Assembly (NCBI GenBank): GCA_902362925.1
Contig: CABIYL010000009.1
DNA: 64,000 bases
Direction: 5' to 3' (one strand)
DNA from: Pseudoflavonifractor sp902362925
GTDB lineage: Bacteria; Bacillota; Clostridia; Oscillospirales; Oscillospiraceae
The position numbers and the translations under genes were made by a program. Below are positions 24,018 to 33,769 of this stretch, in pieces. Under the pieces are notes generated by a model. The model saw only the letters and a list, made by a program, of their open reading frames with translations, was not told where the DNA came from and did not search any database. The stretch's first letter is position 1; the number at the start of each line of letters is the position of its first letter.

Positions 24018-25459
24018 ATTTCAAGCTGGTCTTCCGCATCACCGGCCGCACCCTTCTGGTGGAGGCCGTCTGCATGCTGCTGCCCCTTCTGGTCGCCCTT
24101 CTCTACCATGAGTCCCCCATGCCCTTTGTGATGACCATTGCCATTCTGCTGGTGGTGGGCGGCATTCTGTCCGCTCTGCCCGCCTCCAACCACTTCTTTG
24201 CCCGTGAGGGCTTCTTCGCCGTGGGCCTTATCTGGCTGCTTATCTCCGCCTTCGGCGCGCTGCCCTTCTGGTTTTCCGGGTATTTCCCCACCTATGTGGA
24301 CTGCCTGTTTGAAGCTGCCTCCGGCTTCACCACCACCGGCGCGTCCATCCTCCCGGTGGTGGAAAACCTGCCCAAGGGAATCCTGTTCTGGCGCTCCTTC
24401 ACCCACTGGCTGGGCGGTATGGGCGTGCTCATCCTCACCATCGCCCTGATGCCCTCGCTGGGCAGCCGCACCCTCCACCTGATGAAGGCGGAGAGCCCCG
24501 GCCCGGTGGTCAGCAAGCTGGTGCCCAAGACCAGCCAGTCCTCCAAGATCCTCTACGGCATCTACTGCGGCCTGACCGCCATCCAGATCATCTGCCTCAA
24601 GCTCACCGGCATGGAGCTGTATGACTGCATTGTCAACTCCTTCGCCACTGCCGGTACCGGCGGCTTTGCCGTGCGCAACATCTCCATCGGCGCCTATGGA
24701 AATCCCGCAGCGGAAATCGTCATCACCGTCTTTATGCTGCTTTTCTCCGTCAACTTTGCCCTCTATTTCCTCATCCTGTGCGGAAAAATCCGGCAGGCCT
24801 TCCGCAGCGACGAGTTCCGCTTCTTCCTGTGCGTGGTGGGCGCCAGCATCCTGCTGATCACCTGCAACCTGTGGTTTACGGGAGGCTACTTCACCAATCT
24901 GTGGGACACCATCCGCGCCGCAGCCTTCCAGGTGGCCACCATCATCTCCACCACCGGCTTCTCCAGTGTGGACTTTGACCTGTGGCCGGAGTTCTCCCGG
25001 TTCCTGCTGGTCATCCTCATGTTCATCGGCGCCTGCGCCGGCTCCACCGGCGGTGCCCTCAAGTGCTCCCGGGTGCTGGTGCTTTTCAAGTGCATCCGCC
25101 GGGAGATCAATCAGGTCATTCACCCCCGCTCCGTCAATGTGGTCAAGCTGGACGGCAAGGTGCTGCCCGAGGATACCCTGCGCTCCATTCTCATCTTCTT
25201 TGCCGCATATATCTTTATTGTTCTGACCGCCGGTCTGGTGCTGGCCCTGGACAATTTCTCCTTCGGCACCACCCTGACCGCTGTGGTGGCCTGCATCGGC
25301 AACATCGGTCCCGGTCTGGAGATGGTGGGCCCCATGGGGAATTACTCCGCCTTTTCCCTGCTGTCCAAGCTGGTGCTCACCCTGTGCATGATTGTGGGCC
25401 GGCTGGAGCTGCTTCCCATCCTGGTTCTCTTCAGCAAGCGGGCCTGGAGCCGTTCCTGA
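24014..25459 (+). CDS. trkH: Trk potassium uptake membrane subunit TrkH
   Basis: A 481-residue membrane channel subunit with about ten hydrophobic helices built from four M1-P-M2 repeats. Selectivity-filter loops are visible as SGFTTTGAS, ATAGTGGF, STTGFSSV and the last GNIGPGL. Start is a GTG overlapping the end of trkA by four bases. TrkA and TrkH together import potassium using the membrane potential. The final helices end in IVGRLELLPILVLFS, the usual TrkH terminus. Confidence 0.95.
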   Translation: MNFKLVFRITGRTLLVEAVCMLLPLLVALLYHESPMPFVMTIAILLVVGGILSALPASNHFFAREGFFAVGLIWLLISAFGALPFWFSGYFPTYVDCLFEAASGFTTTGASILPVVENLPKGILFWRSFTHWLGGMGVLILTIALMPSLGSRTLHLMKAESPGPVVSKLVPKTSQSSKILYGIYCGLTAIQIICLKLTGMELYDCIVNSFATAGTGGFAVRNISIGAYGNPAAEIVITVFMLLFSVNFALYFLILCGKIRQAFRSDEFRFFLCVVGASILLITCNLWFTGGYFTNLWDTIRAAAFQVATIISTTGFSSVDFDLWPEFSRFLLVILMFIGACAGSTGGALKCSRVLVLFKCIRREINQVIHPRSVNVVKLDGKVLPEDTLRSILIFFAAYIFIVLTAGLVLALDNFSFGTTLTAVVACIGNIGPGLEMVGPMGNYSAFSLLSKLVLTLCMIVGRLELLPILVLFSKRAWSRS

Positions 25460-25495
25460 GCCCTGCCGCTCTCTTCCACGGAGGAATCAACCGAC

Positions 25496-26101
25496 ATGAA
25501 AACCACCAAGGAGCTTATCCGGAATACTGCCCGTGACCTCTTCAATGAGCGGGGATACCGGGCGGTCTCCATGCGCAATATTGCCGATGCGCTGGGCATC
25601 AGCGTGGGCAACCTGACCTATCACTACCCCCACAAGGAGCTGCTGATGGAGGCCATTATGGACGCCGAGCTGGGCACCATGCCCGCCGCGCCCGACCCCG
25701 GTCTGTCCGGGCTCAACCGCCTGCTGGAGCGGATGCTGGAGTCCTTTTTTGAGACCCCCTTCTACTTCAACGACCCGGCGCTGTACAGTTCTGTCCCCCG
25801 TCTTCAGGACCGCCACGCCGCCAGCGTGGAGGCGCTGCTGGCCGTCCTGCGGGACACCATCGCCGACTGCACCGAGCTGGGGCTGTTTGTCCCGGCGCTG
25901 AGCGGCAGCCGTCTGGAGCAGGTGACCCGCCTGCTCATGCTCAGCCACACCGGCTGGGCCCAGCACAACGCCACCTGGCCCGACTCCTATTTTATCTCCG
26001 TTGGGGAGATGATGGAGACCCAGTGGGCGGTGCTCATGCCCTACCTGACCCCTGCCGGTCAGGCGGCCTATGCCGCTCTGACACAGCGGACGGAGGTCTG
26101 A
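25496..26101 (+). CDS. TetR family transcriptional regulator
   Basis: A 201-residue repressor-like protein. The N-terminal TetR helix-turn-helix covers residues 5-50 (RNTARDLFNERGYRAVSM, then NIADALGISVGNLTYHYPHK). The C-terminal ligand domain has no recognisable subfamily. Start ATG 25496 follows GGAGGAA. It lies 36 bases behind trkH on the same strand but probably does not belong to potassium uptake; the convergent FMN-binding lipoprotein gene has a dyad at its transcription start that might be this regulator's site (see 27428-27443). Confidence 0.9.
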   Translation: MKTTKELIRNTARDLFNERGYRAVSMRNIADALGISVGNLTYHYPHKELLMEAIMDAELGTMPAAPDPGLSGLNRLLERMLESFFETPFYFNDPALYSSVPRLQDRHAASVEALLAVLRDTIADCTELGLFVPALSGSRLEQVTRLLMLSHTGWAQHNATWPDSYFISVGEMMETQWAVLMPYLTPAGQAAYAALTQRTEV

Positions 26102-26114
26102 ACCATTAAAAAAT

Positions 26115-26150
26115 AAAGGAGAGGTCCGCAGCACTGCGGGCCTCTCCTTT
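26115..26150. terminator. Bidirectional terminator after the TetR gene
   Basis: A 17-position stem, 26115-26131 with 26134-26150, flanked by A and T runs between convergent genes. Confidence 0.85.
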
Positions 26151-26164
26151 TATTATGTTCTGCT

Positions 26165-27406
26165 TCAGTTCTCTTCCACGTATTCGCCGTTCTGGATGCG
26201 CTCATAGAGGGTCTTGAGCATGTCCAGATAGGTGGGCGTCTCGGCCAGGGTGGCGCCGGAGACGGCGTCGGGGGTCTGCCAGTAGCCCTCGTCGTTCTGG
26301 GTCATGCCGCCGTCGGCGTAGTAGTCGTAGTCAAAGCCGTTCTCCAGCACAAAGTCCTTGATGGCCTGCATGTTGCCGGGGAAGGTGATGGGGCTGGGCC
26401 AGAAGTCCGTGCCGTGGCCGTTGGTCTCCTTGGCCTCAATCTGGTAGGTCATGGCCACGTTCTCGTCGTCGGCGCTGGTGACGCTCTGGGCGCTCTTGAG
26501 GATGTAGGCGGGCTGGGCAGAGGCGTCCACATACCACTTGCCGCCCGCTTCGGTGGCCACATAGTCGTTCATCTTCACGGTCTGGCCGTCAATGTCGGCG
26601 GAGTAGACCACGGCCACCTCACAGGCAGGGTCGCTGCCCAGCTCGCCGGTCCACACCACATCGCCGATCTGGATGTACTTTGCAAAGTTGCACTCGGTCT
26701 CACCGGCGGTGAAGGTGATGACGCCGTCCTCACCCAGAGCGGAGATCACCGCCTCGTCGGTCATGTTGCCCCAGCCGCCGGCGGCGCCGTTGTCATCCCA
26801 GGGCAGCATGGGCTCAAAGAACTGCACGGCATAGGCCTGGTTGTTGTCCAGATCCCAGTAGAGGGTGGCCTTGATGACGCAGTCCTGAGCGGAGGTCACG
26901 TCCTTGGTGTAGATCCCGTAGGTGGTGGCGCTGACAATCTTGCGGTCGCTGGGGATCTCCACAGGCTCAGCGCCGGTGGGATAGGAGGCCGTCTCCCCGC
27001 ACTCGTCGCCGCCGTCGGCCTCAAAGGGGTTGGCCTCCGGATCCAGGGCGTTGAGCACGGCGGCACGGCAGCCGTCGCTGGTGTAGGTGGCACCGGACAC
27101 GCCGTCAATCTCAGCACCGTTGGCGGCCACCACCTGCTCCGCCAGCTCCTCCAGAGCGGCGCCGCCGATCTCGGCGGTCTCGTCGGGGGCGTCAAAGCTG
27201 ACGGCAGTGATGACGCCGTCCTCCACCGTCAGGGTGGCAGTGATGACACCGCCGAAGCCCTGGCCCTGACCGGTCAGGGTCTCGCTCTGGGTGGCAGAAG
27301 GGCTGACGGAGGGCTGGGCGCTCTCTTCCGTCTCAGGCTCGCTGCAGGCCGCTGTGCTCACCAGCAGCGCGGCGGCGGCGCAGGCAGAAATCCATTTCTT
27401 GTTCAT
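26165..27406 (-). CDS. FMN-binding domain lipoprotein
   Basis: A 413-residue surface lipoprotein. The signal peptide ends in a lipobox with Cys21 (LLVSTAAC). Two FMN-binding-type segments flank a longer middle region: the first has DGVSGATYTSDG near residue 97 and the second DAVSGATLAETP near residue 380; in flavin-transferase substrates the serine or threonine of this S/D-G-A-T motif carries covalently bound FMN. The middle part is rich in beta segments and unrecognised. Such proteins act in extracytoplasmic electron transfer, for instance to external reductases. ATG 27406 follows AAAGGAG; its own promoter and a dyad lie upstream. No ApbE flavin transferase gene is in the window. Confidence 0.85.
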   Translation of the reverse strand: MNKKWISACAAAALLVSTAACSEPETEESAQPSVSPSATQSETLTGQGQGFGGVITATLTVEDGVITAVSFDAPDETAEIGGAALEELAEQVVAANGAEIDGVSGATYTSDGCRAAVLNALDPEANPFEADGGDECGETASYPTGAEPVEIPSDRKIVSATTYGIYTKDVTSAQDCVIKATLYWDLDNNQAYAVQFFEPMLPWDDNGAAGGWGNMTDEAVISALGEDGVITFTAGETECNFAKYIQIGDVVWTGELGSDPACEVAVVYSADIDGQTVKMNDYVATEAGGKWYVDASAQPAYILKSAQSVTSADDENVAMTYQIEAKETNGHGTDFWPSPITFPGNMQAIKDFVLENGFDYDYYADGGMTQNDEGYWQTPDAVSGATLAETPTYLDMLKTLYERIQNGEYVEEN

Positions 27407-27427
27407 GGCAGAATGCTCCTTTCATTT

Positions 27428-27443
27428 TAGTACTATCGTACTA
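27428..27443. promoter_or_regulatory. TAGTAC-TATC-GTACTA operator dyad
   Basis: A perfect 6-4-6 inverted repeat placed a few bases after the predicted start of the FMN-lipoprotein transcript and before its ribosome site, a usual place for a repressor such as a TetR protein. Confidence 0.55.
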
Positions 27444-27453
27444 ATTTGGAGAA

Positions 27454-27482
27454 ATCATATCACGCACTTCTTCGCTGTGCAA
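27454..27482 (-). promoter_or_regulatory. Promoter of the FMN-binding lipoprotein gene
   Basis: On the minus strand TTGCAC (27477-27482) and TATGAT (27454-27459) are 17 bases apart; transcription should start near 27447. Confidence 0.65.
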
Positions 27483-27801
27483 GTACTGTTTTTTGCTGCT
27501 ATATTTTACAAACTGCCAATTCAGAAAGCTTTTCCGCACAAAAAGTCCCCTTTTCTTTTTTTCATGGCCGCTTTTTGTCAAATTTTTATCGAACTCGTCA
27601 GTTCCAACAGTTTTTGCCCATTTCCCCTTAAAATTTTTTCTTTCGCATGGCGGCAAATTCGCTTTTTCCACTTTTTAAGCGTTTTTGGTCTACATAAGTT
27701 TTGTTTCGTCAGATTCGTCATAAATTTTATTTGCTAAACTTATAATTTTATTGATTTTATCGAAAGCATTTTTACGCCCCTTACTTTTTGTAAATAACGC
27801 C
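27483..27801. other. AT-rich intergenic stretch without a recognised gene
   Basis: About 320 bases of T-rich sequence, unlike the GC-rich surroundings. Short open frames occur here but have no ribosome sites and no coding character. Nothing recognisable was found apart from the promoters on either side. It separates the lipoprotein and pyrophosphatase promoters, which fire in opposite directions. Confidence 0.6.
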
Positions 27802-27829
27802 TTGCAAAATGGAGTGTTTATGGTAAGAT
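27802..27829 (+). promoter_or_regulatory. hppA promoter
   Basis: TTGCAA (27802-27807) and TAAGAT (27824-27829) are 16 bases apart. The leader to the start codon is about 100 bases. Confidence 0.5.
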
Positions 27830-27935
27830 TAAGGTGTCATCAGAAAACGGAAGGTCAGACCAAAGGACGTTGAAACTCTCTTAAGTAAAACATTATTTTT
27901 CTTTGGCCTTCCCAATATGTAAAGGAGTGGGAAAT

Positions 27936-30068
<2,133 letters not shown>

Positions 30069-30075
30069 ATGCTTT

Positions 30076-30113
30076 CGCCGTGCGCCCTCTCCGGACAGGA
30101 AGGGCGCACGGCG
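30076..30113 (+). terminator. Hairpin after hppA, probable terminator
   Basis: A 13-pair stem CGCCGTGCGCCCT (30076-30088) with AGGGCGCACGGCG (30101-30113). The run after it is only moderately T-rich, so termination may be partial. Confidence 0.6.
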
Positions 30114-30184
30114 TCTCTACTTCGCGTTTTAAACAAGTTAAGTCCCCTGTTTTTGTATATTAAGTTGAAAAACTCCCGGAGAGA

Positions 30185-30213
30185 TTGACATTTTTCAGGC
30201 TCTATGCTACGCT
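30185..30213 (+). promoter_or_regulatory. Candidate promoter of the PTS operon
   Basis: A consensus TTGACA (30185-30190) is followed after 17 bases by a poor TACGCT (30208-30213). Transcription would start about 15 bases before the antiterminator RNA element. Confidence 0.5.
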
Positions 30214-30235
30214 TTGGCCAAGCTAAGTTCCATAT

Positions 30236-30265
30236 AGGTGTGTTACTGGTGACAGGCACTAACCT
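30236..30265 (+). promoter_or_regulatory. Ribonucleic antiterminator (RAT) element of the BglG/LicT/GlcT type
   Basis: The 30-base element holds the conserved TGTTACTG and CAGGCA halves of RAT sites around a GTGA loop, closed by AGGT/ACCT pairs. Its 3' half is part of the 5' arm of the terminator at 30256-30322. Binding of an antiterminator protein should stabilise the RAT and stop the terminator from forming. The encoded antiterminator at 32557 is the likely partner. Confidence 0.85.
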
Positions 30266-30322
30266 TATACTATTGCATGCATGTTAACGTGATATGTAAT
30301 AGTTGTCGGTTAGTGCTTTTTT
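30256..30322 (+). terminator. Regulated terminator before the PTS operon
   Basis: GCACTAACC (30256-30264) pairs with GGTTAGTGC (30308-30316), with an inner ACTATT/AATAGT pairing, and is followed by six T residues. It overlaps the RAT element. Confidence 0.85.
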
Positions 30323-30384
30323 CGTGTAGAGCGGCCGGCAGGAACCGAATCACAAGCCAAAATGTGATTAGGAGGTAACACACA

Positions 30385-32520
30385 ATGAGGGAAAAGTTCT
30401 TCGGCGTACTGCAGCGGGTGGGCAGGTCCTTTATGCTCCCCATCGCCATCCTGCCGGTGGCAGGACTGCTGCTGGGCCTGGGCAGCTCGTTCACCAACGA
30501 GACCACCCTGGCCACCTACAATCTGCTGGGCGTTATGGGCCCCGGCACCGTCCCCTACTTCATCTTCTCCGTTCTGAGCAAGTGCGGCGGCGTTATCTTT
30601 GATAACCTGCCCCTCATCTTCGCCATCGGCGTGGCCATCGGTATGGCCCGTCAGGAGAAAGAGGTTGCCGCTCTGGCCGCCGCAGTCTCCTTCCTGGTGA
30701 TGCACTCGGCCATATCCGCCATGATCACCCTGACCGGCGGCGTGGAAAACCTGCTGGAGGGCTCCACCACCTCGGTGCTGGGCATTACCTCCCTGCAGAT
30801 GGGCGCCTTCGGCGGCATCATCGTGGGCCTGGGCGTGGCCGCGCTCCACAACCGGTTCTATAAGGTTCAGCTGCCCCAGGTGCTCTCCTTCTTCGGCGGC
30901 ACCCGGTTCGTGCCCATCATCAGCACCCTGGTCTTCGCCCTGGTGGGCATCCTCATGTTCTTTGTCTGGCAGCCCATTCAGGAGGGCATCAACGCCCTGG
31001 GCGTGCTGGTTTACAGCTCCGGCTACTTCGGCACCTTCCTGTTCGGCATGATCAAGCGGCTGCTCATCCCCTTCGGCCTGCACCACGTGTTCTACCTGCC
31101 CTTCTGGCAGACCGCCGTGGGCGGCACCATGGAGGTGGCGGGCACCGTGGTGGCCGGCGCCCAGAACATCTTCTTCGCCCAGCTGGCCGACCCCACTGTC
31201 ACCCACTTCTCCACCGCTGGCACCTGGTGTTTCACCGGTGAGTTCGTCCTCTACATCTTCGGTTTCCCCGGAGCCGCTCTGGCCATGTACCGCTGCGCCA
31301 AGCCGGAGCGGAAAAAGCAGGTGGGCGGTCTGCTCCTCTCCGCCGCTCTCACCTCCATCCTCACCGGCATCACCGAGCCTCTGGAGTTCTCCTTCCTGTT
31401 CGTGGCTCCCGTGCTGTTCGTCATCAGCTCTGTCTTCGCCGGTCTGGCCTATATGCTGTGCCACATCCTCAACATCACCGTGGGCCTCACCTTCTCCGGC
31501 GGCTTCATCGACCTGGCCCTCTTCGGCATCCTGCAGGGCAACGAAAAGACCAGCTGGCTGCTGATCATCCCCCTGGGCATCGTCTTCTTCCTGGTCTACT
31601 ACTTCCTCTTCTCCTTCCTCATCAAGAAGTTCAACTTCAAGACCCCCGGCCGTGAGGAGGGCGACCAGGAGACCAAGCTGTATACCAAGGCTGACTACAA
31701 CGCCCGAAAGGCCGGCGAGACCGCTGACAGCGGCGACCAGGTGTCCGCCTCCATCGCCCAGGGCCTGGGCGGCGCGTCCAACATCAAGGACGTGGACTGC
31801 TGCGCCACCCGTCTGCGCTGCACCGTCATCGACAGCAGCAAGGTGGATCAGGCCATCCTGAAGTCCACCGGCACCCACGGCGTGATCCAGAAGGGTCAGG
31901 GCGTGCAGGTGGTGTACGGTCCCCAGGTGAATATCATCAAGGCCAACCTGGAAGACTACCTGCGCAGCGGCGCAGCCCAGCAGGCCGCTCCCGCCGTGGG
32001 GGCCGCTCCCGCTGAAGCCTCCGCCCCGGAGGCCCACACCCACGGTGCGCTGGTCAAGACCATCGTCATCGGCAGCCCCTTCCATGGTGAGTCCGCCCCC
32101 GTCACCGCCTCTCCCGACCCGGCCTTTGCCGAGAAGATGATGGGCGACGGCGCCACCGTCATCCCCTGTGAGGGCGTGGTCACCGCCCCCTGCGACGCCA
32201 CCATCAGCTTTGTCTTTGACACCAACCATGCCATCGGCCTGGAGCTGGAGGACGGCGTGGAAATGCTCATCCACGTGGGCATCAATACCGTGGCCCTCAA
32301 GGGCGAGGGCTTCCACGCCCTGGTTCAGGAGGGCGATCAGGTGAAGAAGGGCGACCGCCTGCTGGAGTTCGACCTGGACTTCATCCGGGAGAACGCCACC
32401 TCCGTGTCCTCCCCGGTGCTCTTCACCTCCATGGAGGACAACCAGGAGCTGCGGCTTCTGAAGGCCGGACATGTAAAGCCCGGCGAGGACCTGCTGGCCC
32501 TGGATATCTACGAGTCCTGA
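30385..32520 (+). CDS. ptsG: PTS glucose-family transporter subunit EIICBA
   Basis: A 711-residue sugar permease and kinase of the glucose/N-acetylglucosamine PTS family with domains in the order C-B-A. The EIIC membrane domain (about 1-410) contains the conserved GITEPLEF loop; EIIB has the phosphocysteine Cys473 in CCATRLR; EIIA at the end has the active histidine at 630 in MLIHVGINTV. It imports and phosphorylates a hexose, most likely glucose, though sugar choice within this family is hard to read. ATG 30385 follows TAGGAGG. It is the first gene of an operon with its antiterminator, HPr and enzyme I, behind a RAT/terminator switch. Confidence 0.93.
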   Translation: MREKFFGVLQRVGRSFMLPIAILPVAGLLLGLGSSFTNETTLATYNLLGVMGPGTVPYFIFSVLSKCGGVIFDNLPLIFAIGVAIGMARQEKEVAALAAAVSFLVMHSAISAMITLTGGVENLLEGSTTSVLGITSLQMGAFGGIIVGLGVAALHNRFYKVQLPQVLSFFGGTRFVPIISTLVFALVGILMFFVWQPIQEGINALGVLVYSSGYFGTFLFGMIKRLLIPFGLHHVFYLPFWQTAVGGTMEVAGTVVAGAQNIFFAQLADPTVTHFSTAGTWCFTGEFVLYIFGFPGAALAMYRCAKPERKKQVGGLLLSAALTSILTGITEPLEFSFLFVAPVLFVISSVFAGLAYMLCHILNITVGLTFSGGFIDLALFGILQGNEKTSWLLIIPLGIVFFLVYYFLFSFLIKKFNFKTPGREEGDQETKLYTKADYNARKAGETADSGDQVSASIAQGLGGASNIKDVDCCATRLRCTVIDSSKVDQAILKSTGTHGVIQKGQGVQVVYGPQVNIIKANLEDYLRSGAAQQAAPAVGAAPAEASAPEAHTHGALVKTIVIGSPFHGESAPVTASPDPAFAEKMMGDGATVIPCEGVVTAPCDATISFVFDTNHAIGLELEDGVEMLIHVGINTVALKGEGFHALVQEGDQVKKGDRLLEFDLDFIRENATSVSSPVLFTSMEDNQELRLLKAGHVKPGEDLLALDIYES

Positions 32521-32556
32521 CAAACAAGCGCGTTATCTGTATAGGAGCGTGAGCGT

Positions 32557-33420
32557 GTGTACCGGATCACAAAAATTCTCAACCATAATACGGTTCTGGC
32601 CCTCAATCAGGAGGACAACCTGGAAAACCTGGTGATGGGCAAGGGCGTGGGCTTCGGCCGCAAGCCGGGTGAGCGGGTGGACTTCGCGCCCGACGCCACG
32701 GTGTATCAGCTCTCCCAAAAGTGCGACCGGGGCAACCCAAGGGATCTGGTCAAGCGCATCGATCCGCTCTATCTGAATATCGCAAACGCTATCATTCTGG
32801 ACGCCAAAAATACCTTCGGCCAGGTGGATACCAGCATCCTCATCCCCATGGCCGACCACATCGCCTTTGCCGCCCAGCGCATCCAGAAAAACGCCCCCAT
32901 CGGCAACCCGCTGACGCAGGACATCAAGGCCCTCTTTCCCGACGAGTTTCAGGTTGCCCGCCGGGGCGGAGACCTGATTGCCGAACAGACCGGCCTCCGG
33001 TTCAGCGACGACGAGCTGGGCTACATCGCCCTGCATATCCATTCCGCTCTGGAATCCATGCAGGTCTCCCAGGCCATGCAGACGGCGGCCATCATCCGCA
33101 CCTGTGTGGACCTGGTCCAGCAGGCCGCCGGTGTAACGCTGGATGTAAATTCTCTCTCCTACAACCATCTGATGAGCCACATCAAATATATGGCCGCCCG
33201 GCTGCTGAAGGGCGAGCGGCTGAGCATGGACGTCAATCACATCATGCGGGTATCCTGTCCCCGGGCCTTCGAGATCTCGGAAGAGATCTGCCATCAGCTG
33301 GAGCGCACCCTGGGCCGCCCGGTGGATGAGGTGGAGATCGGCTATCTGGCCATGCACGTTCAGCGCGTTTTTGACACGGAGGGTCGGACCAGTCCACCAC
33401 TCCGAAGCAATAAAATCTAA
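32557..33420 (+). CDS. BglG/LicT/GlcT-family transcription antiterminator
   Basis: A 287-residue RNA-binding antiterminator. The N-terminal CAT domain (about residues 1-55, opening YRITKILNHNTVLA) binds RAT RNA; two PRD domains follow (about 70-165 and 175-280), each with histidines that PTS proteins phosphorylate: EIIB or EIIA blocks activity when no sugar is present. Translation starts at GTG 32557, nine bases after AGGAG. It lies between the EIICBA and HPr genes, and a matching RAT element sits in the operon leader, so it most likely controls its own operon. Assignment to GlcT versus LicT type is uncertain. Confidence 0.92.
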   Translation: MYRITKILNHNTVLALNQEDNLENLVMGKGVGFGRKPGERVDFAPDATVYQLSQKCDRGNPRDLVKRIDPLYLNIANAIILDAKNTFGQVDTSILIPMADHIAFAAQRIQKNAPIGNPLTQDIKALFPDEFQVARRGGDLIAEQTGLRFSDDELGYIALHIHSALESMQVSQAMQTAAIIRTCVDLVQQAAGVTLDVNSLSYNHLMSHIKYMAARLLKGERLSMDVNHIMRVSCPRAFEISEEICHQLERTLGRPVDEVEIGYLAMHVQRVFDTEGRTSPPLRSNKI

Positions 33421-33442
33421 TTATAAAAGGAGTCTTGCTGTT

Positions 33443-33703
33443 ATGAAGAGCTTTACCTATGTGATTCAGGATCCCCTGGGCATCCACGCCCGTCCCGCCG
33501 GCCTGCTGGTCAAGGCCGCCAAGGAGTTTGCCGACACCGAAATCACCCTCACCAAGGGCGACAAGACCGTGAAGGGCACCCAGCTGATGAAGCTGATGGG
33601 CCTGGGCGTCAAGACCGGCGACTCCGTCACCGTGACCGCCGAGGGCGCCTCTGAGGATGCCGCCATTGCCGCCATGGAGCAGTTCTTCAAGAGCAATCTG
33701 TAA
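33443..33703 (+). CDS. ptsH: Phosphocarrier protein HPr
   Basis: An 86-residue HPr that passes phosphate from enzyme I to EIIA domains. The active His15 lies in GIHARPAG. At the place where Firmicute HPr proteins usually have regulatory Ser46 (in KSIMGVMSLG of Bacillus), this protein reads GTQLMKLMGLG, with glutamine in the serine position and threonine before it, so control by HPr kinase may be absent or altered. ATG 33443 follows AAAAGGAG; the longer open frame belongs to the end of the antiterminator gene region and is out of place. A terminator lies between it and ptsI. Confidence 0.95.
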   Translation: MKSFTYVIQDPLGIHARPAGLLVKAAKEFADTEITLTKGDKTVKGTQLMKLMGLGVKTGDSVTVTAEGASEDAAIAAMEQFFKSNL

Positions 33704-33716
33704 GCACAGCGTTCCG

Positions 33717-33748
33717 CCCGCCGTCCCCCCGGGGCGGCGGGTGTTTTT
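33717..33748 (+). terminator. Terminator between ptsH and ptsI
   Basis: CCCGCCG (33717-33723) pairs with CGGCGGG (33735-33741), extended by G/C pairs inside, and is followed by six T residues. It should lower ptsI transcription relative to ptsH, giving more HPr than enzyme I. Confidence 0.8.
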
Positions 33749-33769
33749 TCCGGAAAGGGGTTTTTATAT

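Noticed and set aside
27441..27737. Short open frames of 60-150 codons in the AT-rich stretch before hppA
   Set aside because: They overlap each other on both strands, are dominated by F, K and S residues, have no ribosome sites and resemble random AT-rich sequence.
30310..32523. A 737-codon minus-strand open frame opposite the EIICBA gene
   Set aside because: Antisense shadow with no coding features; it also covers the RAT/terminator switch.
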